Shown: positions 1 through 8,168 of the stretch, piece by piece | Position numbering within the stretch: the stretch's first letter is position 1 | Layout: each line of letters opens with the position of its first letter | Assembly (NCBI GenBank): GCA_024709685.1 | Contig: JANJWF010000148.1 | Span: forward strand, 1-33,917 | Direction: 5' to 3' | DNA: 33,917 bases | DNA from: Thiobacillus sp. | Lineage (GTDB): Bacteria; Pseudomonadota; Gammaproteobacteria; Burkholderiales; Thiobacillaceae | Notes under the pieces: generated by a model | Database searches by the model: none | Seen by the model: the letters and a program-made list of their open reading frames with translations, nothing else | Told to the model about the DNA's origin: nothing | Made by a program: the position numbers and the translations under genes

Positions 1-1
1 G

Positions 2-355
2 GAAGACTGGCTCGCCATCATCAACAGCTACGGCGGCGACATGGGCCAGACCTACGGCGTGCCGGTCAGCGAAATCGTCGAGGGCATCAAGAACGGCGTG
101 CGCAAGGTCAACATCGACACCGACCTGCGCATGGCCTCCACTGGCGCCATCCGCAAGCACCTGGCCGAGAACAAGGCCAACTTCGACCCGCGCAAGTTCC
201 TTAAGGAAGCTACCAAGGCCATGAGCGGCATCTGCCAGGCCCGCTACGAAGCCTTCGGCTCCGCCGGCATGGCGAGCAAGATGGGCAAGGTGTTCAACCT
301 GGAAGACATGCAGAAGCGTTACGACAAGGGCGAACTGGACCCGAAGGTCAACTGA
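2..355 (+). CDS. fba: Fructose-bisphosphate aldolase class II, C-terminal part (5' truncated)
   Basis: This is the last 117 codons of a class II (metal-dependent) fructose-1,6-bisphosphate aldolase, which interconverts FBP with DHAP plus glyceraldehyde-3-phosphate in glycolysis, gluconeogenesis and the Calvin cycle. The frame is open from base 2, so the start lies outside the window. The phosphate-binding segment VNIDTDLRMASTGAIRKHL and the tail with SAGMASKM and the ending LEDMQKRYDKGELDPKVN are typical of the long cbbA/fba-type enzymes of beta- and gammaproteobacteria. A strong intrinsic terminator follows about 30 bp after the stop, so it is the last gene of its operon. The upstream partners (often pyk, pgk or tkt) are not visible. 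The family call is secure, but a specific Calvin-cycle role is inference. Confidence 0.93.
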   Translation, partial: EDWLAIINSYGGDMGQTYGVPVSEIVEGIKNGVRKVNIDTDLRMASTGAIRKHLAENKANFDPRKFLKEATKAMSGICQARYEAFGSAGMASKMGKVFNLEDMQKRYDKGELDPKVN

Positions 356-387
356 TCGCCGGTCTGCCAAAGTCAGACGCTGAAATC

Positions 388-417
388 AAATGGGACGCTG
401 CGGCGTCCCATTTTTTT
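388..417 (+). terminator. Rho-independent terminator of fba
   Basis: TGGGACGC (391-398) pairs perfectly with GCGTCCCA (403-410) across a four-base loop. Flanking A/T pairs lengthen the stem to about 11 bp, and seven T residues follow (411-417). It is the clearest terminator in the window and separates fba from the lipoprotein gene. Confidence 0.93.
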
Positions 418-527
418 GGCTCTCCTCCTTCGTGGCCGAGGCTCTTGACGGGTGCCATCAGCTAAGCGCGGCAAACTGCTCCCTTGTCTATACTGCAGAG
501 GCTACTAATCCGATTGGAGGTCATTCC

Positions 528-1193
528 ATGAAAAAAATCATCGCTTCGCTTAGCGCCCTTGCGTTGGGCCTCGGGGGTCTGGCTGGCTGCGCCAACATGA
601 CTGAAACGCAAAAAACCACCGGTACGGGCGCAGGCATCGGCGCCGCGGCCGGTGCAATCATTGGCGCCGCGACAGCCGGTGGCCACACGGGCAAAAGTGC
701 CGCGACCGGCGCGGCGATCGGCGCAGCAGTGGGTGCGGGGGGCGGTTATCTGTGGTCGAAGCACATGGAGAAACAGAAGGCCGAGATGGAGCAGGCGACC
801 GCGGGAACCGGCGTGAGCGTCAGTCAGACCGCCGATAACCGGCTCAAGCTGGACATCCCGAGCGATGTTTCCTTTGACACGAACCGCTATGAGATCAAAC
901 CGAACCTGCGTCCGGTTCTTGACCGCTTCGCTACCACCCTGAACCAGAATCCGGTCACAACGGTGACCATCATCGGCCACACCGACAGCACGGGCACGGA
1001 CGCCATCAATAATCCGCTTTCGATCAATCGCGCCGCGGCGACGCGCGATTACCTCGTTTCCCACGGTGTCGCGACAAGCCGCATCATCATAAATGGCCGC
1101 GGCTCGCATGAACCGATCGCTGACAACGGTACGGTGGAAGGTCGTGCAAAGAATCGCCGCGTCGAGATCTTTGTGGCGGAATCCGCAAGCTGA
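528..1193 (+). CDS. OmpA-family lipoprotein with glycine-zipper segment (YiaD-like)
   Basis: A 221-residue outer-membrane lipoprotein. The chosen ATG has a good ribosome-binding site (GGAGG, about 8 bp upstream) and begins a lipoprotein signal peptide with lipobox LAGC, lipidated at Cys21. An in-frame start further upstream at 390 would bury the signal peptide and lies on the fba terminator, so it is rejected. Residues about 32-72 form a Gly/Ala-rich glycine-zipper stretch with a possible membrane-inserting hairpin. Residues about 105-217 form an OmpA-like peptidoglycan-binding domain (TIIGHTDSTG, then LSINRAAATRDYL and the ending GRAKNRRVEIFV). The family tethers the outer membrane to peptidoglycan. 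It appears monocistronic and converges on the rep-like gene. Confidence 0.88.
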   Translation: MKKIIASLSALALGLGGLAGCANMTETQKTTGTGAGIGAAAGAIIGAATAGGHTGKSAATGAAIGAAVGAGGGYLWSKHMEKQKAEMEQATAGTGVSVSQTADNRLKLDIPSDVSFDTNRYEIKPNLRPVLDRFATTLNQNPVTTVTIIGHTDSTGTDAINNPLSINRAAATRDYLVSHGVATSRIIINGRGSHEPIADNGTVEGRAKNRRVEIFVAESAS

Positions 1194-1336
1194 CGAAGGC
1201 TTGGGCGGGCAATCCGGCTTGATTCACACCGGGTCACCCGCGTGCAGGATTCATGTCGGGTCGCGGGAAGTCAAAGACGGACAGCTCGCCTTGGCATTTC
1301 TGGTTGACGCACAAAAAGTGCGCCATCCAGCAATAT

Positions 1337-3319
1337 TTACCCGAGCATTTCTTTCAAGGCGGCGAGGCGGTTGCTCCCGCTGGCCTTGGCTTCTGCGGTA
1401 GTAGGTTTGTCCGGCTGGCGCACGTCGTCGCCGAGTTCGTCGATGAAGCGTGAGGGATCACAGGCGACCGATTCGCGCGCGCGCTTGCGGCGCGAGCAGT
1501 ACGACAGCGTCAGCGACTTCTTGGCGCGAGTGACGCCGACGTACATCAGGCGGCGTTCCTCCTCCAGACGGCCCTCGTCGACGGCGTCGCGGTGCGGAAG
1601 GATGTTCTCCTCGACCCCGACCAGGAACACGTGGCCGAATTCGAGACCTTTGGCGGCGTGCAGGGTCGACAGGCGCACGGCGTCGGGCTCTTCCTCCTCG
1701 CGGCCTTCGAGCAGGGTGATGAGCGCGATGGTCTGGGTGAGTTGCAGCAGGTCCTTCTCGTCCTCCTCGCCCTTCTTCGCGATCCACGCGGCGAATTCGA
1801 GCACGTTGTTCAACTTGCTCTGCGCCGCGCGCTGGTCGTCCTGGTCGAAGAGATACACCTCGTAGCCGATCGTCTTCAACAGGTCGTCGAGCAGTTCGCC
1901 GGCCGGCTCGCGCGGGACGCGTTCCTCCATGCGGTTGATGAAGTTGCAGAACTCGATCAGCGGCGCGAGCTGGCGCTCGCCGACCTGCGACGCGGCGGCG
2001 GCCGAGAACACCGCCTCGAACAGGCTGACGTGCAGGGTGGCGGCAACCTGGCCGAGCTTTTCCAGCGTCGCGGCGCCGATGCCGCGCCTGGGCGTGGTGA
2101 CGGCGCGGATGAAGGCGGGGTCGTCGTCGCTGTTGGCGATCAGGCGCAGGTAGGCAATCACGTCCTTGATCTCTGCCTTGTCGAAGAACGACTGCCCGCC
2201 GGAGAGCTGGTACGGCACCTTCTCGTTCCTCAGCGCCTGCTCGAACACGCGCGCCTGGTAGTTGCCGCGGTAGAGGATCGCGTAGTCGCGCCATTCGGTA
2301 CGGTGCTGGAACTTGTGTGACAGCAGCCGCATCACCACCGATTCGGCTTCATGCTCGTCGTCCTTGGTTGGCATCACCTGGATCGCGTCGCCGTGGCCGA
2401 GATCGCTCCACAGCCGCTTCTCGAAGAGCTTGGGGTTATTGGCGATGAGGGCGTTGGCAGCCTTGAGGATGCGCACGGTCGAGCGATAGTTCTGCTCGAG
2501 CTTGACCACGTGCAGATGCGGGTAGTCTTCGTTCAGTTGCCGCAGGTTGTCGGCCGACGCGCCGCGCCAGCCGTAGATCGCCTGGTCGTCGTCGCCGACC
2601 GCGGTGAACGCGGCGCGCACGCCGGTGAGCTTCTGCAGCAGGCGGTACTGGGCGACGTTGGTGTCCTGGTATTCGTCGACCAGGATGTGGCGCAGGCGGT
2701 TCTGCCATTTCTCGCGTAGCTCGGCGTGGGTGTCGAGCAACTCCGCCGGCAGGCGGATGAGGTCGTCGAAGTCGACCGCCTGGTAGGCGCGCAGCGTGGC
2801 GTCGTAGCGGTCGTAGATCTTCGCGTAGACGCGCGCATTGTCGTCCTCGGCTGCCTGCAGGGCGGCAGCGGGCGACTTCAGTTCGTTCTTCCACAAGGAA
2901 ATGCGCGACACCGCGCGGCGGATTTCCTGCTTGTCGGTGGTCTTGAGGATCTCCGACACGATACCGGCGGCGTCGGCCGAATCGAGAATGGAGAAGGCCG
3001 GCTTCAGCTCGGCAAACTTCGCGTCCTCGCGCAGCATCCTCAGGCCCATCGAGTGGAAGGTGGTGACGATGAGGCCCTTGGTGTTGACGTTCGAAGTGAG
3101 CTTGGCGGCGCGCTCGGCCATCTCGCGCGCGGCCTTGTTGGTGAAAGTGATCGCGGCGATCGAGCCCGGCTTGTAGCCGCATTCTCCAATCAAATAGGCG
3201 ATCTTGTGCGTGATCACCCGGGTCTTGCCCGAGCCGGCGCCGGCCAGCACCAGCAGCGGGCCGTCGAGGTACTTCGCCGCTTCGCGTTGCGGTGGATTGA
3301 GCGCGGCCAGCAGGCTCAT
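1337..3319 (-). CDS. rep: ATP-dependent DNA helicase, UvrD/Rep family
   Basis: A 660-residue superfamily 1A 3'-5' DNA helicase, closest in length and motif layout to Rep, which clears replication forks of bound protein. Visible motifs are the Q motif LNPPQREA near the N-terminus, Walker A AGAGSGKT (26-33), ITFTNKAAREM (Ia), VDEYQDTN (214-221, Walker B), GDDDQAIYGWRGA (III), QNYRS (IV), the STLHAAKGLEF region (V) and YVGVTRAKK (VI). The ATG at 3319 overlaps the stop of the upstream glutaredoxin-like gene as ATGA, which argues for translational coupling and against the longer upstream frame. UvrD and PcrA are alternatives, but the product is shorter than typical UvrD (about 720) and matches Rep (about 670). 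Confidence 0.88.
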   Translation of the reverse strand: MSLLAALNPPQREAAKYLDGPLLVLAGAGSGKTRVITHKIAYLIGECGYKPGSIAAITFTNKAAREMAERAAKLTSNVNTKGLIVTTFHSMGLRMLREDAKFAELKPAFSILDSADAAGIVSEILKTTDKQEIRRAVSRISLWKNELKSPAAALQAAEDDNARVYAKIYDRYDATLRAYQAVDFDDLIRLPAELLDTHAELREKWQNRLRHILVDEYQDTNVAQYRLLQKLTGVRAAFTAVGDDDQAIYGWRGASADNLRQLNEDYPHLHVVKLEQNYRSTVRILKAANALIANNPKLFEKRLWSDLGHGDAIQVMPTKDDEHEAESVVMRLLSHKFQHRTEWRDYAILYRGNYQARVFEQALRNEKVPYQLSGGQSFFDKAEIKDVIAYLRLIANSDDDPAFIRAVTTPRRGIGAATLEKLGQVAATLHVSLFEAVFSAAAASQVGERQLAPLIEFCNFINRMEERVPREPAGELLDDLLKTIGYEVYLFDQDDQRAAQSKLNNVLEFAAWIAKKGEEDEKDLLQLTQTIALITLLEGREEEEPDAVRLSTLHAAKGLEFGHVFLVGVEENILPHRDAVDEGRLEEERRLMYVGVTRAKKSLTLSYCSRRKRARESVACDPSRFIDELGDDVRQPDKPTTAEAKASGSNRLAALKEMLG

Positions 3320-3717
3320 GCCGCGGGTGCGGTGCCGAATTCGCGGTTCAACCAGGCGTTGATCGCATCCGACTCGTACAGCCAGGTCTGCCGCCCGGCG
3401 GCGTCGGTGATCAGCAGGCACGGCACCTGCGGTTTGCCGCCGCCTGCGACCAGCGCGGCCCGGTGTGCCTCGACGTTCCGGGCGTCGCGCAGTTCGATGT
3501 CGAGCGACAGCCGGTGTATTTCACGCCGCGTTTTCAGGCAGAACGGGCAGGCGGGGAAGTGGTACAGCGCCAGGTTGCGCGTGCGCGCATCGATCGCCTG
3601 CTGCTCGGCTGGTGGGCGCACGATGCCTTTGGGAAGGCGCAGCCGGTGGGCAAGCAGCATGAAGGGACCGAGGACGAGGCGCAGGGATTTGAAAAACAGT
3701 CGGATCAGGGGCTTCAT
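3316..3717 (-). CDS. Glutaredoxin-like protein with N-terminal hydrophobic segment
   Basis: A 133-residue protein. Residues about 48-128 form a glutaredoxin/GST-N-type thioredoxin fold with the redox motif CPFC (57-60), the cis-proline segment QVPC (97-100) and the C-terminal [10 protein letters not shown] helix typical of glutaredoxin and GST-N domains. The first about 25 residues are basic and hydrophobic and may be a membrane anchor, which classical GrxA/GrxC proteins lack. It likely reduces disulfides or glutathione mixed disulfides, possibly at the inner membrane. Its TGA overlaps the helicase ATG, so the two are co-translated. The functional link between a glutaredoxin and Rep is unclear. 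Confidence 0.8.
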   Translation of the reverse strand: MKPLIRLFFKSLRLVLGPFMLLAHRLRLPKGIVRPPAEQQAIDARTRNLALYHFPACPFCLKTRREIHRLSLDIELRDARNVEAHRAALVAGGGKPQVPCLLITDAAGRQTWLYESDAINAWLNREFGTAPAA

Positions 3718-3794
3718 GCGGGGGGTGTCACGTGGGGTTCAGGCGGGGGCGCTATGATGCGGGCAACACAGCGCGAACGAAACCGTATTTTACT

Positions 3795-4616
3795 ATGCCC
3801 ACCTATGCCATTGGCGACGTCCAGGGTTGCCAGGATTCCCTGCTGAAACTGCTGGAGGCCGTCGGCTTCGATGCTGCCGCCGATCGGTTGTGGTTCGTCG
3901 GCGATCTCGTCAACCGTGGCCCCGATTCGCTCGGTGTGCTGCGCTTCGTCCGCAACCTCGGCGACGCCGCCGTCTGCGTCCTCGGCAACCACGATTTCCA
4001 TCTGCTGGCGCTCGCCGAAGGCTACGGGCGCGTGCACAAGGGCGACACGCTCGACGCGGTGCTCGCCGCGCCCGACCGCGACGAACTGCTCGCCTGGCTG
4101 CGCGGCCGCCCGTTGGCCTGGCGCGAGGGCGGCTGGCTGATGGTCCATGCTGGCGTGCTGCCAGGGTGGACCTCCGACGATACGATGGCGCGGGCGGCAG
4201 AGGCCGAGGCTACGCTGCAGGGCCCGCACTACCGCGATTTCTTCGCACAGATGTACGGCAACGTGCCGGTCGCGTGGGACGACGGCCTCGTGGGCATCGA
4301 GCGCCTACGCGTGATCGTCAACGCCTTCACCCGGCTGCGCTATTGCTCGGCCGCGGGTGAAATGGAATTTCACCACAAGGGCGCGCCCGGCACCCAGCCG
4401 GCCGGATGGCTGCCCTGGTTCGACGTGCCGGGGCGCAGGAGCGCGGAGTCGACGCTCGTCGTCGGTCACTGGTCGACGCTCGGGCTGGTCAATCGCCAGG
4501 ATCTGATCGCCCTGGATACCGGCTGTCTGTGGGGGGGCAGGCTGACCGCGGTCAGGCTGGAGGACCGTCAGGTGTTCGCGGTTCAGTGTCCGCAGATGAA
4601 ACACCCAAAAGCCTAG
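3795..4616 (+). CDS. apaH: Symmetrical bis(5'-nucleosyl)-tetraphosphatase (Ap4A hydrolase)
   Basis: A 273-residue metallophosphoesterase of the PPP family that cleaves Ap4A into two ADP, limiting the alarmone dinucleotide pool. Metal-site motifs are all present: GDVQG (7-11), GDLVNRG (36-42) and GNHD (64-67), with later VHAG and VVGHWS blocks. Length matches E. coli ApaH. The ATG at 3795 puts the first metal motif close to the N-terminus as in the family; the in-frame extension to 3732 is not needed. No clear Shine-Dalgarno is visible. The last 65 bp overlap the 3' end of the acyltransferase gene on the other strand, so the two transcripts are antisense at their ends. Confidence 0.93.
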   Translation: MPTYAIGDVQGCQDSLLKLLEAVGFDAAADRLWFVGDLVNRGPDSLGVLRFVRNLGDAAVCVLGNHDFHLLALAEGYGRVHKGDTLDAVLAAPDRDELLAWLRGRPLAWREGGWLMVHAGVLPGWTSDDTMARAAEAEATLQGPHYRDFFAQMYGNVPVAWDDGLVGIERLRVIVNAFTRLRYCSAAGEMEFHHKGAPGTQPAGWLPWFDVPGRRSAESTLVVGHWSTLGLVNRQDLIALDTGCLWGGRLTAVRLEDRQVFAVQCPQMKHPKA

Positions 4617-5346
4617 CCACGGCCTGTTCGGCCTCCTGCGCCAGTTCGCGCCGGTGGCGATTCGGCTGGATCGGTTCACCGAAATACAGTTGGGCAATGA
4701 GGCCCGGTTCGCTGACGATCTGTTTGAAGCTCTGCCACAGGCTCATCTGGTCGATGTAGGCAGGCGCATCACTGTATTCACCGGCCAGCGTCCGGTAGCG
4801 CAAGGCAGCCGGAACGATGGGACAGTTGAGTTCGACCGCCGGCTGCAGCAGCGAGGGCAGGAAACGCCGCAGCCCGCGCCCGTCGCTGGTGGTGCCTTCC
4901 GGAAACACCGCCACCCAGGCGCCGGATTGTATCAGCGCACGCATTTCGTCGTTGATGCGTGCGGTCGCGGCGCGGCGGCTGCGTTCGAGAAACAGCGTGC
5001 CGGTCTTGTGCGCCAACCAGCCAGCCACCGGCCATGCACGGACCTCCGACTTGGAGACGAAGTGCACCCGCTGGGCTGCGTAGATGAGATAGATATCCAG
5101 CCATGACACGTGGTTGCATACCAGCAGGGCGCCGCCCGGGAGCCTCGGGGCTGCGTCGGCTTTTATCTGCACGCCGAGTACTTTGAGCAGCCGCCGTGCC
5201 CAGGCTGTGATGATGCGGTCGCGTCGCGCAGGCTTGATGAGGGGGAATGCCAGCCCGGCCAGCGCCACGCCCCACGAAAGATGCAGGGCCAACTGGCTGA
5301 AACGGAGGGCGGCGCGGAGAGAAACGGGCAGACGGGCGGTGTTCAC
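4552..5346 (-). CDS. olsA: PlsC-type 1-acyl-glycerol-phosphate / lyso-ornithine-lipid O-acyltransferase (OlsA-like)
   Basis: A 264-residue inner-membrane acyltransferase of the PlsC/OlsA family. The N-terminal hydrophobic segment is at about 18-38. Catalytic NHxxxxD (NHVSWLD, His79 and Asp84) and the acceptor-binding FPEGTTSDG (148-156) are intact. The start is GTG (reverse complement of 5344-5346); a nearby ATG is out of frame. It lies 88 bp downstream of an OlsB-like N-acyltransferase on the same strand. That is the standard arrangement of the two-step ornithine-lipid pathway (OlsB N-acylates ornithine, OlsA O-acylates lyso-ornithine lipid). PlsC and OlsA cannot be told apart by motifs alone, so the substrate is inferred from the neighbour. 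Its 3' end overlaps apaH antisense by 65 bp. Confidence 0.8.
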   Translation of the reverse strand: MNTARLPVSLRAALRFSQLALHLSWGVALAGLAFPLIKPARRDRIITAWARRLLKVLGVQIKADAAPRLPGGALLVCNHVSWLDIYLIYAAQRVHFVSKSEVRAWPVAGWLAHKTGTLFLERSRRAATARINDEMRALIQSGAWVAVFPEGTTSDGRGLRRFLPSLLQPAVELNCPIVPAALRYRTLAGEYSDAPAYIDQMSLWQSFKQIVSEPGLIAQLYFGEPIQPNRHRRELAQEAEQAVARLLGVSSADTEPRTPDGPPA

Positions 5347-5434
5347 CCGCCCATTGTAAGGGGCTCCCCCGTATGGAGGGGGCCGGGCTCACACCGTGCG
5401 CGGCCGTTTCCGGTTCGCTATGGCCGCCATGCGC

Positions 5435-6184
5435 TCACTTGACGAAGCGCCGCGCATAACTGCGGCTGAGCTGCGCCATCGGCAGCAGCATCAGGAGGTC
5501 GGCGGTATTGAAGTCGGGATCCCATGCCGGCTCGCCGCACACCATCGCACCGAGCCGCGAGTAGCCCTTGATCAGCGGCGGCAGCGCGGCGCTGCGGCCG
5601 TCGTCGAGCGACTCGACCGGGAGACGGCAACGCGCGGTGGTGTGCCATTCGACCGGCGCCAGGTGGCGCGCCGCGAGCTGCCGATAAACGCTGGCGGCAA
5701 CGTGGCCACCATCTGCCATGCCGATGCTGGCGCAGCCGACGATGTACTCGTAGCCGGCGCGTGTCATGTAATCGGCGAGCCCCATCCACAGCCGTGCGAT
5801 CACGGCACCGCTGCGATGTGCCGGGTGCACGCACGAGCGGCCGAGTTCCGCCATGCGCGGGCGCAGGAACTGCAGCCGGGTGAGGTCGAATTCCTGCTCG
5901 GAGTAATAGCTGCCGACGCGCTCGGCGGCATCGGGCGGCAGGATGCGATACGTGCCGACGACTTCGCCGCTGACGAGCTCGCGTACGAGCAGATGGTCGC
6001 AGTACGGGTCGTACAGATCGATGTCGTGTCCGGGCAGCACCGACGACAGGCGTGCACCCATCGCCTCGGCGAATACCCGGTGGCGCAGGCGCTGCGCTTC
6101 GCGGATTTCGCGGTCGTCCACCGCCAGCGAGACGTGGTAGCGGCTGGCTGCGGCGGGGTGAAGTTGATGACGGGGGTCGAGCAT
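5435..6184 (-). CDS. olsB: GNAT-fold N-acyltransferase, OlsB-like (ornithine-acyl-ACP N-acyltransferase)
   Basis: A 249-residue protein of the OlsB ('putative hemolysin') acyltransferase family. The core shows LRHRVFAEAMG (33-43), DPYCDHLLV, the GTYRIL strand, ELGRSCVHPAHRSG (113-126) and YIVGCASIGM, the usual OlsB-type blocks. OlsB transfers a 3-hydroxyacyl chain from ACP to ornithine to make lyso-ornithine lipid. The ATG at 6184 has an AAGGGAG ribosome-binding site about 7 bases upstream. The OlsA-like gene follows downstream, supporting phosphorus-free ornithine-lipid synthesis. The alternative is an uncharacterised GNAT acyltransferase; ornithine specificity is inference. Confidence 0.78.
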   Translation of the reverse strand: MLDPRHQLHPAAASRYHVSLAVDDREIREAQRLRHRVFAEAMGARLSSVLPGHDIDLYDPYCDHLLVRELVSGEVVGTYRILPPDAAERVGSYYSEQEFDLTRLQFLRPRMAELGRSCVHPAHRSGAVIARLWMGLADYMTRAGYEYIVGCASIGMADGGHVAASVYRQLAARHLAPVEWHTTARCRLPVESLDDGRSAALPPLIKGYSRLGAMVCGEPAWDPDFNTADLLMLLPMAQLSRSYARRFVK

Positions 6185-6284
6185 GGGGCACTCCCTTGGA
6201 TGGAATGCGCCCAGCTTAGTGAGCGGGTGTTAACCCGGTGTGACGGTCCGGTTGCGGGAGGATGACCGACCGGGGTGGCCAGCC

Positions 6285-6740
6285 TCAGTGCGAAACGCGG
6301 GTCGTGCCGCCGCCCGACAGCACACGCACGCGGTCGCCCACCCTGAACTGCTCGTCGGCCGCCTGGGTGATCGCGAGCATCCGTCCGGAGTCGAGCTTGA
6401 CGGTGATTTCCACGCCTTTCTGGCGGGTTACGGCTTCTTCGGCCGCCGCGCCGCCGAGGCCGCCCAGCACCGCTCCGACGGCGGTGCCCACCACACTGCC
6501 CTTGCCGCCGCCGACCGTACTGCCGGCCACGCCGCCGACCACTGCGCCGGCACCGGCGCCGACCGGCGTCTTGGTGCCTTCGATGAGGACCTCGCGCACC
6601 GACTCGACGACGCCCATCTGCACTTCCTGCACGCTGCGCGCCTGGCTGCGGCTGTAGTCCTTGCCTCCGAGCCCGGCCGGGCAGCCTGCCAGCAGCAGGG
6701 AAGCGGCGAACGCGAGGGTGGTAGCGAATGTTCTGTTCAT
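6285..6740 (-). CDS. SlyB/Pcp-type glycine-zipper outer-membrane lipoprotein
   Basis: A 151-residue lipoprotein. The signal peptide ends in lipobox LLAGC (Cys20). Residues about 60-100 are a glycine-zipper 2TM segment (repeated GxxxG in VGAGAGAVVGGVAG and VGTAVGAVLGG). The C-terminal beta-rich region ends GGTTRVSH, as in the SlyB/PcpY group. These proteins sit in the outer membrane and stabilise it under stress. It starts 15 bp after the PfkB-kinase stop with a GGAG ribosome-binding site, so it is probably co-transcribed with that gene. Confidence in the family is high; a more exact role cannot be given. Confidence 0.85.
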   Translation of the reverse strand: MNRTFATTLAFAASLLLAGCPAGLGGKDYSRSQARSVQEVQMGVVESVREVLIEGTKTPVGAGAGAVVGGVAGSTVGGGKGSVVGTAVGAVLGGLGGAAAEEAVTRQKGVEITVKLDSGRMLAITQAADEQFRVGDRVRVLSGGGTTRVSH

Positions 6741-6755
6741 GATGGACTCCGGTGT

Positions 6756-7691
6756 CTAATCCAAATGATAGCCAAACTGGGCGTGGAAGGCGGCGGCGAT
6801 TTCGTCGCGGCCGGGGCGGTGGTTCTGCCCGCCGCGCTGGGCGATCTTGATCGCTCCCATGAGACTGCCCAGACGCCCCGAGGTTTCCCAGTCGAGCCCG
6901 CAGGCGATGCCGTAGAGGATGCCGCTGCGGTAGGCGTCGCCGCAACCGGTGGGATCGAGGATGGCGGCAGGCTTCGCGGCCGGGATGTCGATCCGGCCGC
7001 CGGCGGTGTGGATCTGCGAGCCCTCGGCGCCGCGTGTCACAATCAGCGCCTCGACGTGGCGTGCGAGCGTGGCCAGGGTTTCGCCGGTGCGGGTTTGCAG
7101 CAATTCGGCCTCGTAGTCGTTGAGGATGACGTAACGGGATTTGTGGACGCATTCCAGCAGTTCTTCGCCGGAGAACAGCGGCATGCCCTGGCCGGGGTCG
7201 AACACGCACGGCACCCCGGCTTCATGGAAACCGCGCACGTGGCGCAGCATGCCATCGCGGCCGTCAGGGGAGACGATGCCGAGCCTGAGGTCGGGCACCA
7301 GACGCACGTCGTTCTCGTGTGAATAGTTCATCGCGCCCGGGTGGAAAGCGGTGATCTGGTTGTCGGCGAGGTCGGTGGTGATGAAGGCCTGGGCGGTGTA
7401 GGTGCCAGCGACGTGGCGGATGTGGTCGCGCGAAATGGCAAGCGCGTCGAGGCGTTCGGCGTAGGCGCCGAAGTCGTCGCCGACTGTCGCCATGATCAGC
7501 GGCTCGCCGCCCAGCAGCTTGAGGTTGTAGGCGATGTTGCCGGCGCAGCCGCCGAACTCGCGCCGCATCTCGGGGACCAGGAAGGACACGTTCAGCATGT
7601 GGATCTTGTCGGGCAGGATGTGATGCTTGAAGTGGTCCTGGAACACCATGATGGAGTCGAAGGCGAGGGAGCCGCAGATGAGGGTGCGCAT
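6756..7691 (-). CDS. PfkB-family carbohydrate/nucleoside kinase (adenosine-kinase-like)
   Basis: A 311-residue kinase of the PfkB/ribokinase family. The N-terminal strand LICGSLAFDSIM, the substrate-binding GGCAGNIAYNLKLLGG, and the C-terminal PfkB signature DPTGCGDAYRSG with its catalytic Asp are intact. The N-terminal half resembles adenosine-kinase-like members annotated in many betaproteobacteria, but the phosphate acceptor cannot be read from the sequence. The ATG at 7691 is preferred over an upstream TTG at 7703 because it places the first beta strand at residue 2. It lies 78 bp beyond dgkA on the same strand. Confidence 0.83.
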   Translation of the reverse strand: MRTLICGSLAFDSIMVFQDHFKHHILPDKIHMLNVSFLVPEMRREFGGCAGNIAYNLKLLGGEPLIMATVGDDFGAYAERLDALAISRDHIRHVAGTYTAQAFITTDLADNQITAFHPGAMNYSHENDVRLVPDLRLGIVSPDGRDGMLRHVRGFHEAGVPCVFDPGQGMPLFSGEELLECVHKSRYVILNDYEAELLQTRTGETLATLARHVEALIVTRGAEGSQIHTAGGRIDIPAAKPAAILDPTGCGDAYRSGILYGIACGLDWETSGRLGSLMGAIKIAQRGGQNHRPGRDEIAAAFHAQFGYHLD

Positions 7692-7769
7692 GATGGGTGG
7701 CAACGAAACGAAAGCGGGAATTATAAAGGCCGTGCGGCTGCGATGCTTCCCCGCTGGCCGGTGGACGGT

Positions 7770-8168
7770 TCAGTCCAGCAGTACCAGCGCCCACACGACG
7801 GCGACGTTGACGAGCGCGATCATCACTGCGGCACTGCCCATGTCCTTGGCGCGTTTGATGAGATCGTGGTGCTCCAGGGAAATGCGGTCGACCGCGGCCT
7901 CGACCGCCGAATTCAGCAGTTCGACCACCAGTACGGCGAGCACGGCACCGACCATCAGTACGCGCTCGATCCCGGATTCGCCCAGGTAAAGCCCGAGAGG
8001 AATCAGCAGCAGCGCAAGGAAGACTTCCTGGCGGAACGCATCCTCGTACCGGAATGCGGCAAAGAGGCCGGCCCACGAGTAGCCTGCTGCGCTGATGATC
8101 CGCGCAAGCCCGGTCTTGCCCTTGAACGGACTTTCAGGCGGTGTGGGTGTGGCGTCGGGTCCGCTCAT
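7770..8168 (-). CDS. dgkA: Diacylglycerol kinase (prokaryotic DgkA)
   Basis: A 132-residue integral inner-membrane enzyme that phosphorylates diacylglycerol to phosphatidic acid, recycling lipid by-products of envelope synthesis. An amphipathic N-terminal helix ([14 protein letters not shown], with [10 protein letters not shown]) precedes three membrane helices at about 47-63, 66-86 and 112-131. The diagnostic block [14 protein letters not shown] (82-95) and the [17 protein letters not shown] loop are intact. The ATG overlaps the gcvPB stop as ATGA, so it is translationally coupled to the glycine cleavage operon although functionally unrelated. The in-frame extension to 8381 lies entirely within gcvPB and is rejected. 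Confidence 0.92.
   Translation of the reverse strand: MSGPDATPTPPESPFKGKTGLARIISAAGYSWAGLFAAFRYEDAFRQEVFLALLLIPLGLYLGESGIERVLMVGAVLAVLVVELLNSAVEAAVDRISLEHHDLIKRAKDMGSAAVMIALVNVAVVWALVLLD

Noticed and set aside
445-494. TTGACG (445-450) and TATACT (489-494) as a promoter for the OmpA-type lipoprotein
   Set aside because: The spacing is 38 bp, far too long, and no -35 lies 16-18 bp before TATACT. The -10 alone is not enough.
1304-1326. Short stem with a T5 loop after the rep-like gene as a terminator
   Set aside because: The T residues are in the loop, not after the stem, and the stem is only about 6 bp.
3753-3758. TATGAT as a -10 box for apaH
   Set aside because: No matching -35 at 16-18 bp; a single hexamer match is not informative.
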